In this document: piece by piece, positions 56,801 to 64,000 of the stretch | Numbering within the stretch: the first letter of the stretch is position 1 | Layout: each line of letters begins with the position of its first letter | Assembly: GCA_023374025.1 (NCBI GenBank) | Contig: SIJG01000018.1 | Coordinates: 186,001-250,000, forward strand | Length of the DNA stretch: 64,000 nt | Direction: 5' to 3' | Source of the DNA: Heterodera schachtii | Lineage: Eukaryota > Nematoda > Chromadorea > Rhabditida > Heteroderidae | Notes under the pieces: generated by a model | Databases searched by the model: none | The model's input: the letters and a program-made list of their open reading frames with translations, nothing else | Told to the model about the DNA's origin: nothing | Position numbers and translations under genes: made by a program

Positions 56801-56991
56801 AAGAGATTGGCCAAATGGAATTACAAAAGCAGGAGCAAAGTTTAAGCTTAATGTTAGCGGAGGAAGCGCAGCACGGACAGAGCAACAGAAGAAGGGGGAC
56901 GGATAATGAGCAGAAGGAAAAGCAACAAATTGGAGACGGACAGAGCGACGGAGGAGGAAAAGCACAAAGTGACAGACAAACAAATTGGTGA
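53811..56991 (+). CDS. SLC5-family sodium/solute symporter (SMCT-like)
   Basis: Multi-pass plasma-membrane sodium-coupled transporter. About 11-12 exons, roughly 660 residues. The start at 53811 opens into TM1 (LDFVLFGLFLLLSLLVGLWH). Family blocks follow: NDFLDGGRRLPVLPVCLSLL, GLLSTPAEIYSRG, NAYEYFELRF, VVIYAPAIALSGVT, STIYTAAGGIRAVIWTDTLQ, YGLNQMAMQRYCS, GVPGLPGLFLATIF, SATLSTASSGINSLTAVLWE, GATSGPLVGLFFLGIFFPRA and the last TM LGVLLVIFIGLPIS. The order and spacing fit sodium-coupled monocarboxylate or iodide-type SLC5 members; substrate is not certain. The cytoplasmic tail is long and Gln/Glu-rich. A 48-nt in-frame intron near 56687 may or may not be removed. Confidence 0.9.
54341..54800 (+). 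repeat. CCCTCTCTCCCTTTCC simple repeat filling an SLC5 intron
   Basis: Near-pure pyrimidine repeat of about 460 bp between the donor GCG|GTCAGT and the acceptor TTTTTCAG|GTG. The long Glu/Arg/Gly-rich frame on the opposite strand is a by-product. Confidence 0.95.
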
Positions 56992-57366
56992 TGCTCGAGA
57001 CTAATCTCGGCCCAATCGCGAGAAAAGTCTCGAGTTTTTTTGTGCCTCGCTGAAATGATCTGCCTGATATATATTAATGATGAAAGTCACAGATAAACTT
57101 TCTAATGGCCTTAAGCATCTTCCCTAAAAATCCAATGCCTAAGAGCAAACACTATTGAACCTTTTTGATCAGCATAAAAAGTCATAAGGATTTTATTTTA
57201 TAATTTTTAACTGTGACAGAATTTACAATAAATAATCTAAAGTGATCAAAAAGAAATGACCATTGATTATTACTGTATGACAATTGGGTGAATTTGATTT
57301 TGATGAGATAATTTGGAAAATATGGTGTTGCAATAATTTACATTTGGCGTTTTGTCGTCAATTCAT
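56992..57366. other. intergenic, convergent 3' ends
   Basis: AT-rich spacer between the SLC5 stop and the stop of the minus-strand gene. AATAAATAA at about 57226 could serve either gene. Nothing else was seen. Confidence 0.5.
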
Positions 57367-58120
57367 TCATCGCATTTCCTTTTGCGCCTTTTCCCCACAA
57401 ATCGCCGTCATTTCCATTCGCCACCGTCGCACTGATCGCGAACTGTTCAAATTGCCACGAAAACGTCCTTAAATTCCGTTCCATTAAAATGTATAGTCTC
57501 TTTTTTGTGCTTACCCTCCTCCTCTCTCTTTGTGCCCAATTCCATCGGACCGTTTTTAAGCGAAAATTTCCGCTTCGTTTTCTGCAGCGTTTGGCGCCGT
57601 TGTGCCGTTTGAATTCGTTCCTAAATTTCTTTCGAAATTTCTTTCGTTTGCTTTTCCTATGCTTTTCTTTCACCTGCAATTTCCGATACGGGCTCATTCT
57701 GAGTGCGATCTGTGCATTCCGTTCCGCTTGTTTCTCCACCAATTGCGCGTGCTGTTCGGCTTCGTCTTTCCGCTTTTGGTCGTGCGGAGAAAGCGGAAAA
57801 AATGCCATTGCATTTGTTGGTGGAGGGAAAGGCGGCACACGCGCGACAGAGTCATTGGCACAATGTTCGAATTGGTAGCGGATGTAAGCAGAGAATTCCG
57901 GGCTCAGCTGCAGCGGGTCCAACTCCAAGTCGGGCGAAGCGCCACTCGTCGAAGAGAGAAGGTCGTCCAGGGAGGGGTCGGGCGAAAGCGAACTTTCGAT
58001 GGAGGCCAAGTCCCAATCGGAGGACTGAAGCAGCGGGGCCGAGCCGAACGGCGACGGGTCGGAACAGTGCGCGAGAGCAGCGGAAGAAGGGGTAGGGACC
58101 ATCCCGAGAAGAGCGATCAT
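57367..58120 (-). CDS. unknown protein: acidic Ser-rich N terminus, basic helical C terminus
   Basis: No family recognised. Exon 1 (58120-57674) encodes a Ser/Asp/Leu-rich region (SDWDLASIESSLSPDPSLDD), like an activation domain or degron, and then a charged helix (KRKDEAEQHAQLVEKQAERN). Introns of 53 and 47 nt lead to exon 2 (57620-57515; RRQTLQKTKRKFSLKNG) and exon 3, which ends ICGEKAQKEMR with TGA at 57367. That gives 217 residues. Unspliced, the frame would stay open for 260 codons with a Lys/Arg-rich tail, so an unspliced form cannot be ruled out. Composition suggests a nuclear protein; this is inference. Confidence 0.5.
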
Positions 58121-58968
58121 TTAGCCAACCAATCAACTGACAAACCATCGCAACCAACGGCGGCCTTTTAGTGCCAATTAGGCGCCTTTGTGGCGCCAAC
58201 ACGCGCCATTTCCCCCGGGGCGGGGGGAGGCGTTGGGAGTGATAAGGCAAAAGATAAAATGGCAAATGTTAAAGAGGGGAAATTGGGGGAGAGAGCCGAG
58301 CCGACTTTTTGCTAATTGCGACTAGCAAATCAGGCAAAGAGAGAATGGCCATTTTATCAGTTGGAGGAACGAAAGATTAAAAATTAAAATTGCTCCTTCG
58401 TTTGGTTTTCTCCGCTTTTTTCCTTTTTTTCTATGATTTGCTTTTTCTCGAATTTTACTCTTTCGGATTCGCTAATTTTCGATCCTCATCACTTCTCTTT
58501 GTGATATTAATTATTCAATAATCACTTCAGCAAATTAAGATTTTGGCATAATAAAGCCCACCATTTTGACCAAAGTCCGAAAAACGGAGAAAAAAAAATT
58601 AGGGGTCGGCCGATGATAAATGATCAGTGATGAGAGAGTGAATGTCTCGTGACAATTAATTCTCCTCTCTTCCCATGGAATGATGCATTCAATTTGATTA
58701 TTGCAACATTTATTTGCAATGGGAATGCCCCGGGCGAAATGTCCATTCATTACCCCAAATTAAAAAAATCCTTTCAACTTTCTCCTTAGTTATCAGCCTA
58801 ATGAATGACATAATCAAACACCAAAACACATTTGATCAGTCGTCGTTTTTCGTAAGAATGGCCAACCAAACGGACAAATCGTTAAAAAGTGGCGAGCGAC
58901 TGAAATGCGTTAACTTTTGCTAAAATTTGCTGAAGGAGTGCACGAAAATTGGCCACACTTATAGACAA
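58121..58968. other. intergenic, no gene recognised
   Basis: Contains the upstream region of the preceding minus-strand gene (with a GCGCCTTTGTGGCGCC palindrome at about 58181-58196) and AT-rich sequence. A possible short minus-strand exon at 58535-58700 is too weak to call. Confidence 0.4.
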
Positions 58969-59187
58969 TTAATTACCAAACAAAGCGACCGCACTGATCA
59001 AAGCGATTGAAAGAGCGAAAAGGCAAAAGGCAATCAGTGGCGGAACAGCAATCGATCGATTGATCATTTGTTTTGCTGGCATGGAGCAGCAGACAGAAAA
59101 CGGAAATCGCAAGTCGGCATCCGTCTGCACTTTCTGCGCCATCAAAATTCGCTGCTGTTTGTCTGCTGCCCTTCTCTTTTCGTCCAT
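58969..59187 (-). CDS. possible first exon of a type II membrane protein (hypothetical)
   Basis: 72 codons: a charged 40-residue cytoplasmic part (MDEKRRAADKQQRILMAQKV) followed by one hydrophobic segment (LIAFCLFALSIALISAVALF). A GGTAATT donor at about 58977 comes right after the segment, so the protein probably continues in further exons that I could not identify. This could be a truncated gene or a small single-pass protein. Confidence 0.33.
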   Translation of the reverse strand: MDEKRRAADKQQRILMAQKVQTDADLRFPFSVCCSMPAKQMINRSIAVPPLIAFCLFALSIALISAVALFGN

Positions 59188-59189
59188 TC

Positions 59190-59813
59190 CAATGCATAAT
59201 AATTATGCTTTAATGAATTGGTAATGTGTTTATTTACCCCTCCCCTCCCCCTTCCCCCTTCCCACCATTACCCCCGCCCCCACCCCCACTCTCTTCCCAT
59301 TACTCTTCCGCCTCCCCCCGCCCCTTCCCCTCCCACTCCTTCCCTCCCCCCCCCCCCCCCCCCATTCCCACCATTTCCATCATTCATTCCTTCCCATTTC
59401 TCTTCCCCATCGATTGCACTCCCCCGCCTTCGTCCTCCCCCCGTCATGTCCTCCTCCCCTCCTCCCCCCTCCCCTTCCTTATGTTCCTTTAATTTATTTG
59501 GTGGATGCAATCATTTTATAGTTCTATGTTTTTGCATTTTGTAGTCATTTACTACAATATTTTTAGTCTTTTGCTTTGCCTAATTTTACTTTTATTTATT
59601 TATTTTTTTAAATTTAGACACTCAAAAAACTCTCTACGCCCTCCACTTCTTCTTCTGCTGATTTTGAATTAAACCTTTTCTCTCTCAATCGTTTGTCCTT
59701 TGCCAATTCTTCCAAAAGGGCTTTTCCAAATCCCTTTTCAATTCTCTTAAATCTCCAAATTTCCACCGATTAATCACTTCTCACTTTCCTTTCCTCTCCT
59801 AAACCATCCAAAA
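59190..59813. other. C-rich low-complexity upstream region of the bZIP gene
   Basis: 59235-59480 is C-rich with a run of about 17 Cs near 59347-59363. The rest is AT-rich. It must include the promoter of the ATF4-like gene. No upstream ORF arrangement of the ATF4 kind was established. Confidence 0.45.
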
Positions 59814-61700
59814 ATGTCGCGCATGGAAAAGATTTGCGAAGACGTGAACAGAAATGCCGCCCTGCTGAACATCTTCGGCAACTCCGATTCCGTGCTGCTG
59901 AACTGCTCCGATTTGTGCTCTGAAAATGGCTGTGGTGCGATGTCGCGTGCCCAAATGATTTGCGAAGATGTGAATTATGAAGCGATGGCCAATTCGGACG
60001 GCGGGGGAGGGACGGACGACGAAGCGTATGCGCTGATGGAATTTGGCGGCTCTCTTTTCTGCGTGCCGGCCTCCATCTTCGCCACCGCGGTCCACGTGCC
60101 ACTTCAGTCGTCGGTTTGGCCCAATCAGCCGGCCAATTTCACCGTCGGAAACCCGTCGTCCCAACCACAACAAGGAGATGTGTCGGTCGGACCTCGCTTG
60201 CCGGTGAGTGACTGTCCCACGGAGTGGCACTTGTGCCAAATTAGGGCTTAAAGCCGATGCCTTGGGGGTTGTTGATTAACTCTCATCTCTCGCTAATTGC
60301 CCAATTTCTGTAGGCCGTTCGTCACGGCGTCGGCGGCCTCAGGCAGTGGGAAACCGTCGCCGAAGATGCCGAAGGCTGCTGCTCCACGACGTTTGCGGAC
60401 GGGCCGAAGTGTCTTTTTAAGTTCGTCGCCTCAACCCCCGACGCGTCCATTCGTCGCGGAGTGCGCGGCCTCCTGCGGGGATTTATGCGGGGAGGAGCAG
60501 CAAAGGTGGGCAAATGCCGAGATTAAGTGCCCCCATTCCGTGCCGTGCTTCCCCTCAGTGTTGTCATCATCGCCGCTTCCGACGCCATCAGCGTCAGCGC
60601 TCTTCCGCTCATAAAGCCTCCACCGGAATGTCTCTCCTCGGCCTCGAGTTGTGCGTTCTCTGAGTGGGAAAAGTGTGCCGCGTCGGAAGGTGCGGAGTTC
60701 GCTTGGTGTGCGGCGGCGCAGGGGGCCCCGCGTCTTTTGCCGGCATCCGTCGGCTTTTCCGAGGGGTCCCCGTCATCCTCTCTCTTCCCTTCCTCCTCCT
60801 CCTCTTTGTCCCCTTCCTCCTCCTCTCTCTTCCCTTCCTCCTCTTCCTCTTTGTCCCCTTCTTCCTCCTCCTCTCGCTTCCCTTCCTCCGCTTCTTTGTC
60901 CCCTTCCTCCTCCTCTCTCTTCCCTTCCTCCTCTTCCTCTTTGTCCCCTTCCTCCTCCTCCCTCTTCCATTCCTCTTCACCCCCTCCGACTTCCGCTTCC
61001 TCCTCATCTTCCACTTCTGCTTCTGCTTCATCCCCCCATTCGTCCTGCTCCTCTTTCTCCCCTTCGTCCGCTTCAACTTCATCCCCGGCCTCTCTTTCTC
61101 CGCTTCCATGGCAATTATTAATTGACCAAATGATCCGTGAAGTACAGACTGAGATCCAAGCTGAGAAGGTCACCATTCCGCCGAGTGTGTTGGATTTGCC
61201 AATTCCCTTCTCTTTGTTCAGGCAATTCGCTTCAACTGTCCCAACTTCCAAATGCCTCGGAAGCGTTCGTTCGGCTCCGCTTCGCCCGGCTTCTCCTCCT
61301 CCGCTTCCTCCGCGGTGCTTTCCCTTCCCATGGCTTTTGTTTCTCACCTCCCCTCCCCCTTCTTCAGATTGACTTCCCCTCCAATTCTTCTTCGTCCTCC
61401 TCCAATTCTTCGGGATCCCCCCGTCCGTTTCTTTGCTTTTCCCAAAACACTCTGCCTCAGGCAAAACGTGCCAAAAAGAATTCGCTCATTTCGCTTTCTC
61501 ACGAGGAATTGGCCGAGCGCAAAAAGGAACAGAACAGAGCAGCAGCACAACGCTACCGAAGTCGAAAGTCGAACGTTTTGGAGCAGGAAAGGGATGAGAT
61601 TTGGCATTTGGAGACGGACAACGCGAAAATGAGGGAAGAAATGGCACAAATTGCGGATCAAATTGCCAAACTGCGGACGAAACTTTCACTAGGGAGATAA
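59814..61700 (+). CDS. ATF4-like bZIP transcription factor
   Basis: Stress-response bZIP. Five exons (59814-60203, 60314-60505, 60617-61168, 61222-61314, 61368-61700) give a 519-residue frame. The C terminus holds the bZIP: basic region KKEQNRAAAQRYRSRKSNVL (QN..AA.RYR is the ATF4/ATF5 form) and a zipper through EIWHLETDNAKMREEMAQIA to LRTKLSLGR. N-terminal exons are acidic and Cys-rich (ICEDVN occurs twice). The third exon is dominated by a Ser/Pro tract from a TCC repeat. The start of exon 3 was chosen at the ATAAAG acceptor (60616) because the earlier CCTCAG at 60558 would break the frame. The family is secure; the 5' structure is less so. Confidence 0.8.
60776..60975 (+). repeat. TCC/TCT trinucleotide-type repeat in bZIP coding exon
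   Basis: Repeated CTTCCTCCTCCTC and CTCTTCC units encode the Ser/Pro tract (LFPSSSSSLSP, repeated about seven times). The opposite strand reads as an artificial Glu/Arg/Gly protein. Confidence 0.9.
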
Positions 61701-62145
61701 AAGGGGGGCAGCGGGCTTTGTTTGTTTATTTTGACCACATTCATTCGCAAGTGTAAAGTGTCGAGCCACACACAGCCCATTTATTTTGTTTACCGTACCC
61801 CACTCGCCCCACTACCGTAAACATTTGTTAGTTTTTATCGATTCAAAAAATAAAATATTCGTCCATTTTGTTTCGTTTTGTGCTTTTTCTTCGTCCCCTT
61901 CCCTCTCTAATCCCCTAATTTACCTAATCCTCCCTTTTATCTTTTCCTTTCCCTCTGCCGTTACCCATCGACCCTCAAAATTGGCCAACATTGTCCCACC
62001 CCGCCGCTTCGGCTGTTGACAAAGCATAAATGAAGCCACTTTGCCCTGGAGGGTTCGTCCGCCCTTTTGGCTTTTCCTCACCTTTTCCGGTCCTTTGCAC
62101 TTTTTCCTCCAAATATTAACATTTCTCGTCATTCCCTTCTTCCGA

Positions 62146-62521
62146 ATGTCTTTTCCCAGCTTTTCCCTCCTCCTCTTCTGCTCCAACTTTTTGCTGCTTC
62201 CAATTTTGAGTAAGCGAAGTGAAAAAGAAAAAGCATTGCTCAGTTTGCCTTTGATCACTCCGATTGTTTCTCTTCTCAGCTTACAGCAAAGAAGCATGTG
62301 AAGGGGCTCAATTCGCGCAAATGCCGTGCCGTTGTTGCAAAATGGACTGCTGGTACTCCGTGGCGGGGTCGGCCATGCACCAATTGGGCCACGTGCCGGG
62401 CGAGGCGGGAGAGCGCGAAGCATTGGCCACACTGCGACTGATCCGTGCGTGTATGATCGCGGAATGCACGCCGTTATGTGCACACAATTTGATGCAGAAA
62501 CGGATGTCAAGACAAAATTAA
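62146..62521 (+). CDS. small secreted cysteine-rich protein (8 Cys)
   Basis: Two exons, 101 residues. Exon 1 (62146-62209) is a signal peptide (SFSLLLFCSNFLLLPIL) ending at a GTAAGC donor. Exon 2 (62280-62521) follows a TTCTCAG acceptor and encodes a mature region with eight cysteines in the order ACEG, PCRCCKMDCW, RACM, AECTPLC, then a basic tail (MQKRMSRQN) and TAA. An even number of cysteines, no membrane segment and a 70-nt intron at the signal-peptide boundary fit a disulfide-bonded secreted peptide. I know no family with this spacing. Confidence 0.62.
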
Positions 62522-62851
62522 AAACACTGAAGAAAAGAGGAAGGGGGAGGGGAGGGGGAAGAAGGACAAAAGCGGACCATCGCCGCGGGGGTGGCTTTTT
62601 CCTCCACGGCACCGTCCCCCTCCCCCCTCCTCCTTTTTTTGCCTCTTTTTGCCCCTCACCGCCCTCTCTCCGCTCATTTTATGCTATTGCCACCACTTTC
62701 CTAAATAAAAAATGCACGGATGAGGCGAATAGGAATAAACGAATCCTCGACAAATGCCGTGGGCAATACGTCAAACAGAAATAAATGGCTTCGCTCGGGG
62801 CAACCGATTCATTCCAATGGCACCAAATTAGGTCCTAAGGGATACAATTAA

Positions 62852-63082
62852 TTAATTACTTTTCAATAGCACATTATCTCTATACAATTTGTTTTGATTC
62901 TGTGTTATTTGTCTCGCTGATAAATTGGCCATCCAAAGGAGCTCATTTTTGTCCTCTGTTGTCGCCATTGGTCGGCTCTCGAATTTTCCTTCAGCCGAGA
63001 AATGTATCGGGTAAGAAAAATGCCGAGTAATTGGCCCTAATCGGTCGCGCAATTCTAATTTGGAATTCCACGCTAATGGCAC
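62852..63082 (-). CDS. possible terminal exon, unknown
   Basis: 76 open codons with non-repetitive composition (RQITQNQNKLYRDNVLL at the end), stopping at TAA near 62852. Residues SRPMATTEDKNELLWMANLS look coding. No partner exon or domain was recognised, so this is only a candidate. Confidence 0.27.
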   Translation of the reverse strand: MPLAWNSKLELRDRLGPITRHFSYPIHFSAEGKFESRPMATTEDKNELLWMANLSARQITQNQNKLYRDNVLLKSN

Positions 63083-63589
63083 CTCCGGGGAGGGGGAGGG
63101 GAGAGGAGCAGTGCCATCTTTCGCATTCCATAAGCGGTGTTTTCTGCTTCGTCGATTTTGTTACCCGGGAAATGTCTTAGGCATTCGTCCCCTGCCCTCC
63201 TCTCCTCCCACCGTTTCTCCCTCCCCCGCCCTTCGTCGCCTCCCTCCCTTTCTTTAATCTTTGCGTTAATCCGCTGATTGCGCACTCATTGGCACTAATC
63301 CGTGGCATTTTGCCCCAGGGCAAACCTTGTTCAGTTGGCCGATTATTCTTTATTGGTTTCATCGTCATAATCCACGTTAAATTTACATTTGTCGGCTCTC
63401 TCTCCGCTTTTTCTCCCCCCCCCCCCCCTCCTTTTATTATTAAATATTCCCATTTTTATAACTTTTTATTTTCCAAATCCTCTCAAGTTTTTCTCCGTTG
63501 CTGAAGAGGCCGTCAGCAGCACTTCCTCCTCCGTTTCGCCCCATTCGATTTGTCCTCTTCCCTCCGCGCCGTTTTTTCCCTTTCCCAAA

Positions 63590-63693
63590 ATGCTCGACTC
63601 CCTCCAATTGAATGTGCCCGTTTCTGGCACCAATGGAAATGCTATTTACGGGGTCGGAATCGGCATTTTGAATGGTCAGAAAGAAACTGACCA
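63590..63693 (+). CDS. possible first exon of a gene running past the window
   Basis: ATG at 63590, then MLDSLQLNVPVSGTNGNAIY and GVGIGILN, then a GGTCAGAAA donor-like site. Upstream is a pyrimidine-rich leader. The next exon would lie in or after the G-rich stretch at 63740-63915, which I could not follow. No family recognised. Confidence 0.3.
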
Positions 63694-64000
63694 ACAGCAA
63701 AAGCGATCGGTGGGTGATTAAGAGACGAGAAGGAAAAAAAGGAAAGAGGGAGGGGGGAGGGATAGGGATAGGGATACACAATAATTAGCGATAATAGGCT
63801 GGGGAAAATTGGGGGGGGGGATAATGCATGGTACAGAAGATTGAAGCGAAAGGGGGCGGGGTAAATAGGGGGGAAGGGATAGGGGTACGTAAGAGAGGGA
63901 GGGGGGGGGGGTGAGAAGCATCCGCCGATGACTCTTTAAACAGTGCCCCCAATTATGTGTCCCTTTCTTTTGCCCTTCTCCAATTGACTTTCCCCGCCTT

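Noticed and set aside
60523..61464. 313-codon acidic ORF on the minus strand
   Set aside because: Shadow of the bZIP gene's Ser/Pro repeat; the plus strand carries the recognisable domain.

Overview
The window reads as nuclear DNA of a nematode. The genes are dense and intron-rich, many introns are only 43-60 nt with TTTCAG-type acceptors, and every recognisable gene is a metazoan housekeeping gene. A decayed SPRY exon of the secreted (SPRYSEC-like) type, GC-AG introns and BEL/Pao and Gypsy retrotransposons point to a plant-parasitic tylenchid, perhaps a cyst nematode. That last step is inference; no rRNA or mitochondrial marker is present to test it.

Layout. 1-4.2 kb is AT-rich and nearly gene-free, with one small secreted-protein gene (-) and a SPRY pseudo-exon (+). 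4.2-19.1 kb is a decayed Gypsy/Ty3 element (-) split by an 11.5-kb BEL/Pao element (5785-17318) that keeps both LTRs and a 4-bp CTTT target duplication. The BEL/Pao element has gag-pol, a deletion of most of its integrase, and a very long second ORF that ends in an envelope-like glycoprotein. Its leader holds nine stem-loops with different stems around a conserved 13-nt loop. 19.1-25.0 kb is a 378-bp satellite of about 15.5 copies. The last monomer is interrupted by the 5' LTR of another retroelement, whose leader is also an array of short palindromes and runs into an assembly gap (25650-25946).

From 28.8 kb the window is gene-rich: a type II membrane M1 aminopeptidase (+), mitochondrial HSP70 (-), BUB3 (+), KRR1 (-), eRF3 (-), then a tight same-strand series of EIF1AD, CHP1-like calcineurin-B homologue, mitochondrial L11 and an unknown secreted protein (+), and a CoREST/SPR-1 homologue (-). 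49.5-53.3 kb holds a cluster of foldback elements, one with a 9-bp target duplication. Then follow an SLC5 sodium/solute symporter (+), an unknown basic protein (-), an ATF4-like bZIP factor (+) and a secreted 8-cysteine peptide (+). The last 1.5 kb holds only weak or partial ORFs.

The host genes do not form one pathway; they cover proteolysis, mitochondrial protein folding and translation, spindle checkpoint, ribosome assembly, translation termination, chromatin repression and stress transcription. The most unusual material is the pair of hairpin-array retroelement leaders and the foldback cluster. Exon borders were read by eye from splice consensus and family alignment and may be off by a base.
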